Below the pieces are notes generated by a model. It saw nothing but the letters and a program-made list of their open reading frames with translations, did not search any database and was not told the origin of the DNA. DNA of 64,000 nt, from contig NZ_JALAMS010000028.1 of assembly GCF_026790145.1 (NCBI RefSeq), forward strand, positions 76,315 to 140,314, written 5' to 3'. Of this stretch, positions 9,344 to 18,165 are shown in pieces. The first letter of the stretch is position 1; each line of letters opens with the position of its first letter. Origin of the DNA: Bacillus_I endophytica_A. Lineage in GTDB: Bacteria > Bacillota > Bacilli > Bacillales > Bacillaceae_H. Made by a program: the position numbers and the translations under genes.

Positions 9344-9954
9344 GCCGTTTCACTCTGACTCTCAAATAATCGCACATATGTGATAACATCCAGACGGACT
9401 GTGACATCTTCTGATGGAATATAAGGTGAATAGTTACTTGAAGTACGAATAACAGCAACGCTTTCACCTACAGACATTAATGTACCTGTTAAAATGTCTA
9501 CAGGTGTGATAATTTGCACAAGCGTTCCCACTGCTTCTCTTAATGCCTCATTAAACATATAGATAGCCTCCTCTTGATAGATTACAATAATGCTATCAAA
9601 AGGTAATAAAATCGTAGTCTCTGAGCTTTCTTGGAGAACTAGATAGTCTTCTCCAACTAAAATAATCGTTCCGTTTAACATATTTACTGTTGTTGAAATG
9701 ACCACTTCTTGATTCAAGTATTGTTCTGCAATCTCTTTAAAAGGAGATTCCTCACTTTCTTCTAAAATACTCAAAAGGTATTCTCTAAACTCGTCAGAAA
9801 ATAGCACTTCTTCTACAGCTTCTTTTGTATGCTTTTCAATAAATTCACCAAAAGCATTTGAAAATAGGATATCTCTTATTCGTTTTACAACGGATTTGAA
9901 GCAAATAAACAACACAACATAACTTCCAATCAGTTCTATCCGTATTCTATGCAA
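9340..9954 (-). CDS. Hypothetical protein with duplicated Lsm/DUF2642-like beta domain
   Basis: 204 residues. An N-terminal hydrophobic stretch (about 8-20) is followed by a helical region rich in Glu (30-75). Then come two similar beta-rich units: about 85-125 (VNMLNGTIILVGEDYLVLQ) and about 150-195 (VDILTGTLMSVGESVAVIR). Both carry the G-T-(I/L)-x-x-V-G-(E/D)-x-x-x-V pattern of small DUF2642/Lsm-like proteins found in Bacillus spore-related genes, so it looks like an internal duplication. The only upstream start is a TTG at 9954 with a weak ribosome site; a GTG near residue 13 is possible. Its stop overlaps the start of the downstream GT gene (ATGA), so it is the first gene of the glycosyltransferase operon. 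Function unknown. Confidence 0.65.
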   Translation of the reverse strand: MHRIRIELIGSYVVLFICFKSVVKRIRDILFSNAFGEFIEKHTKEAVEEVLFSDEFREYLLSILEESEESPFKEIAEQYLNQEVVISTTVNMLNGTIILVGEDYLVLQESSETTILLPFDSIIVIYQEEAIYMFNEALREAVGTLVQIITPVDILTGTLMSVGESVAVIRTSSNYSPYIPSEDVTVRLDVITYVRLFESQSETA

Positions 9955-10059
9955 CAGGCTTATCCATGCTGCTTTAATAATATATACATTTGGATAAATT
10001 TCGTGAGGTAGAGGAGCCTATTTTCCAGCCTATTTCTATAAAAGTGGGGCATTAACTAG

Positions 10060-10095
10060 AAAAAAGAGAATGCTTCATAGAGCCCTCTCTTTTTG
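10060..10095 (-). terminator. Probable terminator of the 3-methyladenine glycosylase gene
   Basis: On the minus strand AAAAAGAGA pairs with TCTCTTTTTT across a 16-base loop, and the second arm is itself the T run. It is followed directly by the promoter region of the glycosyltransferase operon. Confidence 0.5.
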
Positions 10096-10111
10096 TTCAT
10101 ATTATTGATGA

Positions 10112-10693
10112 CTATCTTGAGACAAATGGATTTCCCTCAATCCAAAAACGCCAAGGGTAATCTCTTGCTTCTCCGCTATTCTCAATTCCTATCCTTGGCC
10201 CGCTTCTAATTTGCTTTGGTAAAATACCCTTTTTAAGATAAAGAGGTGATTTACGAATATCGTGTCCATAATCATCCATTGTGATCCCTAAAGCTTTTGT
10301 AAGCTTTCCAGGTCCATTTGTAAGCTGCACTTCTTTTTTTACAGCTTGTCCTCTTCGTTCATACATCAGTGGGATACCTGTGGCAGGCTCTAAATCCCTT
10401 ATGAGAACAGCCTCAGGGTTGCCTTCTTCAGCACTTACAATATTCACCAAACAATGTCTATGCATTGTGTATGTATAAACATATCCTTGTTTTCCAAACA
10501 TTACTTCCGTTCGCTTTGTTCGTCTATTATTAAAACTGTGCGCAGCTCGATCTTCTGGCCCTTTATATGCTTCAGTTTCTACAATATAGCCGGAAGCAAT
10601 ACCGTCCTCTGTTTCCTTTACAAGTAGACATCCTAGCAAAGATTGAGCAAGTTCGAGCGTTGGCTGTGCGAAAAATTCCGGTTTAAAATCCAT
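10112..10693 (-). CDS. DNA-3-methyladenine glycosylase (AAG/MPG family)
   Basis: A 193-residue cytosolic base-excision repair enzyme that removes alkylated purines such as 3-methyladenine and hypoxanthine. Family signatures are LLGCLLVKE, IVETEAYKGPEDRAAHSFN (with the catalytic Glu), YVYTYTMHRHCLVNIV, AVLIRDLEP, NGPGKLTKALGI and SGPRIGI. The length matches B. subtilis YxlJ (196). The ATG is preceded by AAAGGAAGG. It is monocistronic, with a likely terminator at 10060. Confidence 0.92.
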   Translation of the reverse strand: MDFKPEFFAQPTLELAQSLLGCLLVKETEDGIASGYIVETEAYKGPEDRAAHSFNNRRTKRTEVMFGKQGYVYTYTMHRHCLVNIVSAEEGNPEAVLIRDLEPATGIPLMYERRGQAVKKEVQLTNGPGKLTKALGITMDDYGHDIRKSPLYLKKGILPKQIRSGPRIGIENSGEARDYPWRFWIEGNPFVSR

Positions 10694-10839
10694 AGAGTGC
10701 CTTCCTTTCTATTTTTGTTTGCTCTTCATTTCTTTTCTGTGTTATGATACCCAAGATACTGCTAGGAAACACATGAGCTTATCTTTTTAAGAGAAAAGCA
10801 CATTACATAGTTTACCAATTTAATAGCAGTTCTTTTAGC

Positions 10840-10857
10840 TAAACAAACGTTTATTTA
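10840..10857. promoter_or_regulatory. Palindromic site, copy 1 (TAAACAAACGTTTATTTA)
   Basis: Near-perfect palindrome upstream of uppP. The identical 18-mer occurs at 25532 and a close variant at 37480. It looks like an operator for a dimeric repressor (TetR-like size), but the regulator is not identified. Confidence 0.4.
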
Positions 10858-10968
10858 ACTCTTAATCTTTTCCAGTAGAAGAAAATGAGTATTCTTTTTC
10901 ACCTTTTTGCAGTATATAATAATAACGTTAAGTTAAGATTTTACTTTGTGTTAAGAGGAGATTTTAAA

Positions 10969-11796
10969 ATGATTGATATGTTTGATTTACTGAAAGCTCT
11001 GATTCTTGGAATTGTGGAAGGTCTAACAGAATTTGCTCCTGTTTCTTCAACAGGCCATATGATTATTGTTGATGATTTATTGTTAAAATCAAAAGAGATT
11101 TTAACAGAACCTGTTGCAAATACGTTCAAAGTAGTCATTCAGCTCGGCTCTATTTTAGCCGTTGTTATTGTATTTAAGGATCGATTTATTGATTTGCTTG
11201 GTTTGAACCGCAAAAAGCACTACGCAAATGAAAATCGTCTAAAGCTAGGGCAAGTTATTGTAGGTCTACTCCCAGCTGCTGTACTCGGTCTTTTATTTGA
11301 AGACTTTATCGATGAGCATCTATTTTCTATTAACACCGTAATATATAGTCTTGTAGTAGGAGCTATTCTAATGATTATTGCGGATATTGTAAGCCGTAAT
11401 AAACCGCAAATCAATACAATTGACAAAATAACGTACAAGCAGGCACTTGGGGTTGGTCTTTTCCAATGTATTGCTCTTTGGCCAGGGTTCTCTAGATCAG
11501 GGGCAACAATTTCAGGTGGGGTTTTACTAGGTATGTCTCACCGTGCTGCTGCTGACTTTACATTTATTATGGCTGTTCCTGTAATGGCTGGAGCAAGCTT
11601 TTTATCTCTCCTAAAGAACTGGCAGTACTTCTCAATGGATGTTCTTCCATTCTTTATTATCGGATTTATTAGTGCATTTGTTTTCGCACTAGTGTCCATC
11701 CGCTTTTTCTTAAAATTAATTAACCGAATCAAATTACTTCCTTTTGCGATTTATCGAATCATCATTGCGATTATCATTTATATCGTATTTCTATAA
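10969..11796 (+). CDS. uppP: Undecaprenyl-diphosphatase UppP (BacA)
   Basis: Integral membrane enzyme that recycles undecaprenyl pyrophosphate to the lipid carrier used for cell-wall synthesis; extra copies give bacitracin tolerance. The two family motifs are visible: EGLTEFAPVSSTGH near residues 16-29 and PGFSRSGATISGG in the second half. There are about 8 hydrophobic segments over 275 residues, the normal length. The open frame extends upstream to 10885, but the ATG at 10969 has AGAGGAG at a good distance and the product begins like known UppP proteins, so I chose it. A TATAAT lies at 10915 upstream, and an 18-base palindrome at 10840. Confidence 0.93.
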   Translation: MIDMFDLLKALILGIVEGLTEFAPVSSTGHMIIVDDLLLKSKEILTEPVANTFKVVIQLGSILAVVIVFKDRFIDLLGLNRKKHYANENRLKLGQVIVGLLPAAVLGLLFEDFIDEHLFSINTVIYSLVVGAILMIIADIVSRNKPQINTIDKITYKQALGVGLFQCIALWPGFSRSGATISGGVLLGMSHRAAADFTFIMAVPVMAGASFLSLLKNWQYFSMDVLPFFIIGFISAFVFALVSIRFFLKLINRIKLLPFAIYRIIIAIIIYIVFL

Positions 11797-11799
11797 TAA

Positions 11800-11838
11800 A
11801 AAAGGCCCGTACTCTTTTAAAAGAGTACGGGCCTTTTA
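11800..11838. terminator. Bidirectional terminator between uppP and gltT
   Basis: A 19-base perfect stem (AAAAGGCCCGTACTCTTTT and its complement) with essentially no loop, T runs on both strands, placed between two converging genes. Confidence 0.9.
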
Positions 11839-11852
11839 ATTTCAAGAAAATG

Positions 11853-13136
11853 TTAGTTGGCATCTAATGGTGCTGGTTTTCTCTTCATAATCTCATTTGC
11901 TTTCTTACCGTCAAATTGACCTTGCCAATGTGACATAACAACAGCTGCAAGAGCATTTCCAACTAAGTTAACAACTGTTCTTGCCATATCCATAATACGG
12001 TCAACCCCTGCGATAAATGCTAAACCTTCAGCAGGGACACCAATTGAACCAAGCGTTGCTAGAAGTACGACAAATGATGTTCCAGGTACAGCAGCCATTC
12101 CTTTTGATGTTACCATCAATACAAGAACAAGTGTGATTTGATGCCAAATTGTTAAATCAATACCATACACTTGAGCTAAGAAAAGAGCTGCAATCGATTG
12201 ATAGAGAACGGAGCCGTCCAAGTTAAACGTATATCCAATTGGAATTACGAAAGAAACGATAGATTTTGGACAACCAATTTCCTCCATCTTTTTCATAATT
12301 CTTGGAAGTACTGTTTCTGAACTTGATGTACTATAAGCAAGCAAGAGCTCGTCCTTTAGATAAGCAAGCATTCTGAAAATATTAACATTCGCAATTTTAG
12401 CGATAATTCCTAGTACAACGATTAGGAAGAAGATAAGCGCTGCGTAAACAAGAATAATAAGTTTACCAAGCGACATCAACGAATCAAAACCGAATTTAGA
12501 AACTGTAACTCCAATAAGTGCAAAAACCCCAAATGGAGCAAACTTCATAATCATATTTACGACATTAAACATTGCCTGTGCTGTTGCATCAAAAAATGCA
12601 ATAACAGGCTTCCCTCTTTCACCAAGCTTAGAAATTCCTAGTGCAAAGAAAACAGTGAAGAAAATAATCGCAAGCATATCTCCTTCAGCTAGTGATTTGA
12701 ACAAGTTTGTTGGCACGATATGCAAAAACGTTTCTGCCACAGACTTTTGACTTTCTTCTTCTGATGTTTCTACATATTGACCAATGTCTGTTTTCTGAGC
12801 AGACTCTATATCAACACCTTGTCCTGGCTGAAAGATATTTGCTAAAAATAGACCAATGATAATTGCAAATGTTGTTACAATTTCAAAGTAAGCAATCGTT
12901 TTTACACCCAAAGACCCAACTTTCTTACTATCACCAGTTCCTGCAATTCCAACGATAAGACTTGCAACTACGATTGGAATTACAATCATTTTAATTAATC
13001 TTAAAAAGATATCTCCAATTGGTTGAAGATATGTTTCAACGTTAGGATTCCCGAACCAAATTGCCCCGACTGCAATCCCTAGAATTAAACCAAGGAATAT
13101 TTGCGAGGCTAGTCCGAACTTAAACTTCTTTTTCAT
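11853..13136 (-). CDS. gltT: Proton/sodium-glutamate symporter (DAACS family), GltT-like
   Basis: A 427-residue secondary transporter for glutamate/aspartate in the cytoplasmic membrane. Family signatures are SSSETVLPRIM (the serine-rich reentrant loop HP1), IPIGYTFNLDGS (transmembrane helix 7 region), and the HP2/helix 8 block SKGMAAVPGTSF and VDRIMDMARTVVNLVGNALA, with the substrate-binding Asp and Asn/Arg residues intact. About 8 transmembrane segments plus two hairpins. Length and sequence are closest to B. subtilis GltT (429) rather than GltP (414). The ATG has GGGAGG upstream. It is monocistronic. Confidence 0.9.
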   Translation of the reverse strand: MKKKFKFGLASQIFLGLILGIAVGAIWFGNPNVETYLQPIGDIFLRLIKMIVIPIVVASLIVGIAGTGDSKKVGSLGVKTIAYFEIVTTFAIIIGLFLANIFQPGQGVDIESAQKTDIGQYVETSEEESQKSVAETFLHIVPTNLFKSLAEGDMLAIIFFTVFFALGISKLGERGKPVIAFFDATAQAMFNVVNMIMKFAPFGVFALIGVTVSKFGFDSLMSLGKLIILVYAALIFFLIVVLGIIAKIANVNIFRMLAYLKDELLLAYSTSSSETVLPRIMKKMEEIGCPKSIVSFVIPIGYTFNLDGSVLYQSIAALFLAQVYGIDLTIWHQITLVLVLMVTSKGMAAVPGTSFVVLLATLGSIGVPAEGLAFIAGVDRIMDMARTVVNLVGNALAAVVMSHWQGQFDGKKANEIMKRKPAPLDAN

Positions 13137-13298
13137 AGGTGTCCTCCCTTATAGTGACAATTCGCTAAATAGTCACAACATTATAATCATACGTTATGCA
13201 TTATACATGTTTCTGACCAATTAATCTATGTAAAATTCTAACTAAATCAAAAATCGCACACGCTTACATTACTAACCCCCCTTGATAAGCCTTATTAT

Positions 13299-13343
13299 TT
13301 CATATCATACATAATTCATGTTATAATAAATTATGTATGATAT
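13299..13343 (+). promoter_or_regulatory. Promoter overlapped by a 15-base inverted repeat, upstream of the recombinase
   Basis: A -35-like TTCATA (13299) and a consensus -10 TATAAT (13322) are 17 bases apart. The perfect repeat ATATCATACATAATT (13302-13316) and its complement (13329-13343) flank the -10 box with a 12-base spacer. Transcription would start inside the right arm, so this is a DNA-level element: an operator or a recombinase core site. Confidence 0.6.
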
Positions 13344-13358
13344 AACGAGGTGATAAAA

Positions 13359-13934
13359 TTGCAGTTTGTTGAACCAATTCGCAGCAAAGAAAAAATCTTA
13401 GAAATAAAAGCTATTCTAAAAAAGAAGAATTTCAGAGATTATGTTTTATTCTCTCTTGGCATTAATTCTGGTTTAAAAATTCATGATTTATTAAATTTAC
13501 GAATAAAAGATGTTTTAACAGAAGAAGGATTTGTCAAAGAGTATATTGATGTCCCGTTCCATGGAGAAGATATACAATGTTTCCATATTAGCAGAATATG
13601 TAAAGCAGCCATTTCTGATTATCTACAAAATAGATCATATGACAGTTTAGATGAACCGCTTTTTGTTTCTAAGAAACAAAACAAAGGAAAACAGCCCCTT
13701 CTAAGACAACAGGCATACAAAATTATTAATGATGCTGCTCGTCTAGCTGGGTTAACCGAGCGAATTGGCACCCATACGCTAAGGAAAACTTTTGGATATC
13801 ATGCATATCAATCAGGTGTTCCTGTTGAACAAATTCAAAAAATGTTTCATCACAGTTCACCAAACGCTACGCTCCACTATATTGGAGTTGTACCACAGCA
13901 AAGGGATCATTCTTCAATTGACTTAAACTTATAG
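13359..13934 (+). CDS. Orphan tyrosine recombinase (catalytic domain only)
   Basis: 191 residues comprising just the catalytic domain of the phage-integrase family; there is no separate N-terminal core-binding domain. Conserved boxes are GLKIHDLLNLRIKDV (box I, where the catalytic Arg is replaced by Lys), HTLRKTFGYHAYQSG (His and Arg), MFHHSS (third His) and LHYIGV with the Tyr nucleophile. Similar short integrase-like proteins exist in Bacillus (YoeC-type). The frame could open at a GTG (13350), but GAGGTGAT is placed correctly for the TTG at 13359. It precedes khtT by 60 bases, where khtS would stand in B. subtilis. The Lys at box I may reduce activity. No other mobile-element genes lie nearby. 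Confidence 0.75.
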   Translation: MQFVEPIRSKEKILEIKAILKKKNFRDYVLFSLGINSGLKIHDLLNLRIKDVLTEEGFVKEYIDVPFHGEDIQCFHISRICKAAISDYLQNRSYDSLDEPLFVSKKQNKGKQPLLRQQAYKIINDAARLAGLTERIGTHTLRKTFGYHAYQSGVPVEQIQKMFHHSSPNATLHYIGVVPQQRDHSSIDLNL

Positions 13935-13993
13935 ACACATAAGGCGCAAAGACAGTCAATACTGAAGTTATCTATACTTTTGGAGGGATTAAA

Positions 13994-14491
13994 ATGGGTA
14001 TTAAAGAATCAGATTTACCTGGGATTGGTCGAAAGTTTGAAATTCTCACAAAGGAGAACGAAAAGTTAACAATCATTGTTCATGATGATGGACGACGTGA
14101 AGTGTATCACTTTGATGAAGCCGATCATGATGAGATTCTCTCAAGCATTACGTTAGAGGATAATGAAGCACGACAAATAGCAGCTATCTTAGGTGGAATG
14201 GTATACAAACCACAAGCTCTTGAGTCTATTGAAGTTGCTTTTGACGATTTAATTATTGAATGGTTTAAAGTTGAGCCTGGTTCAAAAGCTGTTGGAAGAA
14301 CACTTGGGGAATTAGACGTAAGACAAAATTATGGCGTTACGGTTATTGCCATCATTAAAAAAGATAAACAAAAGCTCACAAACCCTGGTGCAGACGCTGT
14401 TGTTGAAAGTCATGATCGCCTTGTTTTATCTGGAGAACGAAAGGAACTGAAAACACTAGAAACAAGCCTACTCTCAAAAGGGGATGGATAA
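13994..14491 (+). CDS. khtT: Potassium/proton antiporter regulatory subunit KhtT
   Basis: 165-residue cytosolic subunit of the KhtTU potassium efflux system. The N-terminal part (1-70) is a small alpha/beta domain (PGIGRKFEI, VHDDGRREVYHF). Residues 80-160 form an RCK_C/TrkA-C domain (VEPGSKAVGRTLGELDVRQ, GADAVVESHDRLVLSG) that binds a regulatory nucleotide in characterised homologues. The strong GGAGGG precedes the ATG. The stop is 3 bases before khtU, so the two are co-translated. KhtS, the small third protein in B. subtilis, is absent here. Confidence 0.9.
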   Translation: MGIKESDLPGIGRKFEILTKENEKLTIIVHDDGRREVYHFDEADHDEILSSITLEDNEARQIAAILGGMVYKPQALESIEVAFDDLIIEWFKVEPGSKAVGRTLGELDVRQNYGVTVIAIIKKDKQKLTNPGADAVVESHDRLVLSGERKELKTLETSLLSKGDG

Positions 14492-14494
14492 TTA

Positions 14495-15721
14495 ATGGAT
14501 CATTTGGTATTTGAAGTCGGCACCGCTTTACTGCTTGTTGCAATAGCGGCGCTTATTGCTAACAAAATTAAATTTTCAATCATCCCTTTCCTCATCATCT
14601 TAGGGATGCTTGTTGGACCTCATGCTCCACAAATCGGAATCATTGATTTGAGATTTATCGAAAGCTCGGAAATTATTGCTTTCTTCGGACGAATGGGAGT
14701 TCTATTCCTCCTCTTCTACCTTGGGCTAGAATTCTCGGTTGGAAAACTGATTAAATCAGGCCGTTCTATTGCGATTGGCGGCTCCATCTATATTGCGATT
14801 AACTTCAGTTTAGGTCTTGCATATGGTTTCATTACAGACTTTCCACTTCTTGAAGTTCTAATCATTGCAGGAGTTATCACTATTTCTTCAAGTGCTATTG
14901 TTGCTAAAGTACTTGTCGATTTAAGACGTACCGCAAACTCCGAAACGGAACTTATCCTAGGCATTATCATGTTTGAAGACATTTTCCTTGCCGTATATTT
15001 ATCCGTTATTTCTGGTCTTGTTTTAGGAGATTCTACTTCTATTACAGGTGCCTTAACCTCTATTCTTATTGCTCTTGGCTATATGCTATTGTTTTTCATC
15101 ATTGCACGAAAAGCACCACCTTTATTAAACAAACTATTTAATATCCGTTCCAATGAAGTATTCATTATCGTCATTTTTGCCGTTCTCTTTTTTGTAGCAG
15201 GATTTTCTGAAACAATTCATGTTGCAGAAGCAATCGGCGCCCTTTTACTTGGTCTTGTATTCTCTGAGACTGAGCATTCTGAACGTATTGAGAAACTCGT
15301 TGTTCCATTTCGTGATTTCTTCGGTGCCCTCTTTTTCTTCAGCTTCGGTTTAAGTATTGATCCACTTTCACTAGGCGACGCCCTTTGGTTATCAATTGGT
15401 GCTGTTCTGCTTACAATCTTGGGTAACTTTATTGCCGGGATGATTGCAGGAAGACGAGCAGGACTTTCTCATAAAGCCTCATCTAATATTGGATTAACCA
15501 TTGTTTCTCGCGGTGAATTTTCGATTATTGTTGCAAATCTAGGAATCGCAGGCGGATTATCTGCTACACTAAAACCATTTGCGGCATTATATGTGCTTAT
15601 CCTAGCTATTTTAGGACCTTTATTAACAAAAGAATCTAAGCATATTTTCAACTTCTTAAACAAAATCTTCAAATGGCAAAAACCAAAAGAGAAGAAGAAA
15701 AAAGAAAAAAGCCTTTCTTAA
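14495..15721 (+). CDS. khtU: Potassium/proton antiporter KhtU (CPA2 family)
   Basis: 408-residue membrane antiporter that expels potassium (and ammonium in the homologue) in exchange for protons. About 12 transmembrane segments. CPA2 features are LLFYLGLEFSVGKL, the ITISSSAIVAKVLVD signature and the ion-site segment LGIIMFEDIFLAVYLSV. It ends in a lysine-rich cytosolic tail (KPKEKKKKEKSLS). Length and position after khtT match B. subtilis YhaU. A terminator follows at 15730. Confidence 0.92.
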   Translation: MDHLVFEVGTALLLVAIAALIANKIKFSIIPFLIILGMLVGPHAPQIGIIDLRFIESSEIIAFFGRMGVLFLLFYLGLEFSVGKLIKSGRSIAIGGSIYIAINFSLGLAYGFITDFPLLEVLIIAGVITISSSAIVAKVLVDLRRTANSETELILGIIMFEDIFLAVYLSVISGLVLGDSTSITGALTSILIALGYMLLFFIIARKAPPLLNKLFNIRSNEVFIIVIFAVLFFVAGFSETIHVAEAIGALLLGLVFSETEHSERIEKLVVPFRDFFGALFFFSFGLSIDPLSLGDALWLSIGAVLLTILGNFIAGMIAGRRAGLSHKASSNIGLTIVSRGEFSIIVANLGIAGGLSATLKPFAALYVLILAILGPLLTKESKHIFNFLNKIFKWQKPKEKKKKEKSLS

Positions 15722-15729
15722 AAAACAAG

Positions 15730-15760
15730 CAACCTTAGTGATGTTTCACTAAGGTTGTTT
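15730..15760 (+). terminator. Terminator of khtTU
   Basis: CAACCTTAGTGA and its complement form a perfect 12-base stem with a 4-base loop, followed by TTT. The opposite strand has less T content, so it mainly serves the plus strand but may be shared with the converging dehydrogenase. Confidence 0.75.
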
Positions 15761-15786
15761 ACTTTATCACAATTTCCTTATTTAGA

Positions 15787-16800
15787 TTATATTTCAATAA
15801 CTGCTTTAATTACTCTTTCCTTTGGATTTAACCACTGTTGAAATGCTTTCGGCATCTCTTCAAAGCTCGCGCGATGTGTAATATAAAGCTCTAAGTCTAT
15901 CTTCTTATTTTTAAGCATTTCTATTACTTTATAAAAATCTTCTTTTGTAGCATTACGACTTCCTAGTAATGTTAGCTCTTTTTTATGAAATTCTGGATTA
16001 AAGAAAGTTAGATGTGATTTCACTAGCCCTACATAAACTAACTTGCCACCATGTGCTGGATAATGAAAGGCTTCTTCCATCGATTTTCCATTACCTGTTG
16101 CATCAAATACAATGGTTGGCAAATCTTCATTCGTTAATGTTTTTAATGTTTCCAACGGATTATTGGAACCGTTAATCGTATAATCAATATTTGCCCAATT
16201 TTTTGCAAAGTCTAACCGTTCATCACTAATATCCATTCCAATAACTATGGCTCCTGATTCTTTTGCAAAAGCCATTACTCCTAAACCAATTGGTCCTGCC
16301 CCAATGACAAGCACCACATCCTCTTTTTGAACATGAGCTCGATTCACAGCGTGTGCACCAATGCTCAAAGGCTCTACCATTGCTGCTTCATCTAGAGACA
16401 AACCGCTTGTATCTAGGAGATGATCTAAGGGAACAGCGATAAGCTCGCTCATCCCTCCATCAATATGAACTCCCATTACTCGCATATCTGTGCAACAGTT
16501 TGTTTTTCCTTTTCTACATGCGATACAGTGCCCACACTCTATATAAGGGATAATTGACACTTGACTTCCCTTTTGCAAACTAGAATGGCTTTCTGGCGCT
16601 TCGTCAATATAGCCAGAAAGCTCATGCCCGAGAACACAAGGATATGTGAAAAAAGGTTGATTTCCTTGATATGCATGAAGATCTGTTCCACATATGCCAA
16701 CTCTCTTCACTTTTACCAACGCTTCTTTCTCTGTTCGGACAGGTATTTCTGTTTCAACAACTTTAAACTGATGTGGCTCTGTACATACAATTCTTTTCAT
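15787..16800 (-). CDS. Zinc-dependent medium-chain dehydrogenase (sugar acid/polyol type)
   Basis: 337 residues. Catalytic zinc site: C38 in GICGTD, the HE of GHELSG near 61, and the Glu of VEPLS near 142. The structural-zinc cysteines are in CGHCIACRKGKTNCC. The Rossmann motif is VIGAGPIGLG (about 168-177). This is the sorbitol/threonine dehydrogenase-like branch (RspB, YjmD, L-gulonate/L-galactonate 5-dehydrogenases). Placement at the end of a cluster with uxuA, an ACS-family transporter and a LacI regulator suggests oxidation of a C6 aldonate to a keto-acid, but the exact substrate is inferred. The ATG has an AGGAGG site. It shares about one third identity in motifs with the second enzyme at 20702. 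Confidence 0.75.
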   Translation of the reverse strand: MKRIVCTEPHQFKVVETEIPVRTEKEALVKVKRVGICGTDLHAYQGNQPFFTYPCVLGHELSGYIDEAPESHSSLQKGSQVSIIPYIECGHCIACRKGKTNCCTDMRVMGVHIDGGMSELIAVPLDHLLDTSGLSLDEAAMVEPLSIGAHAVNRAHVQKEDVVLVIGAGPIGLGVMAFAKESGAIVIGMDISDERLDFAKNWANIDYTINGSNNPLETLKTLTNEDLPTIVFDATGNGKSMEEAFHYPAHGGKLVYVGLVKSHLTFFNPEFHKKELTLLGSRNATKEDFYKVIEMLKNKKIDLELYITHRASFEEMPKAFQQWLNPKERVIKAVIEI

Positions 16801-16858
16801 TACTGATTTCCTCCTTATAGATTTGTCTCATCGATCATGCTCTATTTGAACATTTATC

Positions 16859-18133
16859 CTACAATGGTTTGACAATTGGACGTACAAAGCGAATAACAGC
16901 AAGGGAAGCAAAAACAGCTAACCCTCCAGCAAGAAGAAAGGCTGATGTATATGTTCCAGACGTATCAACAAGATATCCCGTTAAAGTTGGACCAATAATT
17001 CCTGCCGTGTTAGCAAGAAAATGCATAAACCCTCCAACAGAGCCAACGTTATCTTTATCAACAACATCATTAACAATCGCCCAATAAATAGCTCCTGTTA
17101 AATATAAGAAAAAGACTGATAAGGCAACAAGCGTTACGGCTCCAACTGTTGTTGTGACTAGGCCTGCTACTCCAATGCAAACAGCTGATAAAAACAAACA
17201 TGTAACAAGAACAGCCTTACGCGAAAATAAAACACCTTTTTTAATAAACTTCTTAAAGAAGAAATCTGAAACAAACCCGCCTAGTGCTAATCCAATGAAC
17301 CCCAGAATCCAAGGAATAACAGTAATAATACTCATATTTCCTACACTTAAACCACGCGCATCTACTAGATAAGTTGGAAACCAAGTTAGAAAGAAAAACA
17401 AAATATAGTTATAGGAAAAAAACGCAAAAGCAGTAAATAAGATCGTTTTTTGTTTTAAATAAAATGTAAGCTTTAGCTTCCCTTTTCCTACCTTCTCTTT
17501 TTTACCTTCTTCATTTTCAGCAGAGACGGCAACTTGTTTTGAAGAAAGAGAAGCACTTCCTTCTGCTGCTTGAGGTCTTTCCTTTACAAACTTCCACCAA
17601 AAGAAAGACCAAATAAGCCCGATAATCATAATAACAATGAATGATATTCTCCAACCGTACGATAAAGCGATAAAACCGACGATTGGTCCAGAAATGGCTC
17701 CTCCCAAAGGTGTACCGCTGTTTGTAAGTCCAATAACTGTTGCTCTATTGCTAGGGGGAAACCAGTTGTTAACCATCTTACTAATTGTTGCAGATAAAGG
17801 TCCCTCTCCCATTCCAAAAAGAATTCGAATAACAATCATACTTACAAAACCAACAGCTAATACTAGGGCTCCGCTAAACAATGACCAAACAATCATTGCC
17901 ACAAACAGCGTAAGTTTAGCTCCATATTTATCTGAAGCAACTCCTCCAAGGAAATTAAAAATAGCATATCCAACAGAAAAGCTACTAAAAATTATTCCCA
18001 TTTCAGTTGCCGAAAGGGATAAATCTTCTTGAATAAATGGTGCCGCAATAGAAAGTGCTGAACGATCTAAGTAATTAATAACACCTGCCAAAAACAAAAA
18101 AACGATTACAATTCCTCTACCTTGTGAAAACAT
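16859..18133 (-). CDS. MFS transporter, anion:cation symporter family (hexuronate/aldonate type)
   Basis: 424-residue, 12-segment permease. It has the ACS signature at the N-terminus (INYLDRSALSIAAPFIQEDL) and the MFS loop motif GGVASDKYGAK. A long central cytosolic loop (about 190-220) is rich in Glu and Lys. ExuT, GudP and DgoT belong to this family and import sugar acids, matching the neighbouring uxuA and dehydrogenases. The frame extends to 18202, but AAGGGGGGC stands just before the ATG at 18133, so this start is preferred. A LacI-type operator (18203) and a cre-like site lie immediately upstream, giving the gene its own regulated promoter. Confidence 0.8.
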   Translation of the reverse strand: MFSQGRGIVIVFLFLAGVINYLDRSALSIAAPFIQEDLSLSATEMGIIFSSFSVGYAIFNFLGGVASDKYGAKLTLFVAMIVWSLFSGALVLAVGFVSMIVIRILFGMGEGPLSATISKMVNNWFPPSNRATVIGLTNSGTPLGGAISGPIVGFIALSYGWRISFIVIMIIGLIWSFFWWKFVKERPQAAEGSASLSSKQVAVSAENEEGKKEKVGKGKLKLTFYLKQKTILFTAFAFFSYNYILFFFLTWFPTYLVDARGLSVGNMSIITVIPWILGFIGLALGGFVSDFFFKKFIKKGVLFSRKAVLVTCLFLSAVCIGVAGLVTTTVGAVTLVALSVFFLYLTGAIYWAIVNDVVDKDNVGSVGGFMHFLANTAGIIGPTLTGYLVDTSGTYTSAFLLAGGLAVFASLAVIRFVRPIVKPL

Positions 18134-18165
18134 AAATGCCCCCCTTAAAGTTTGACTTTCAAGAT

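Noticed and set aside
17637..18032. 131-codon plus-strand ORF
   Set aside because: Antisense shadow of the ACS-family transporter.
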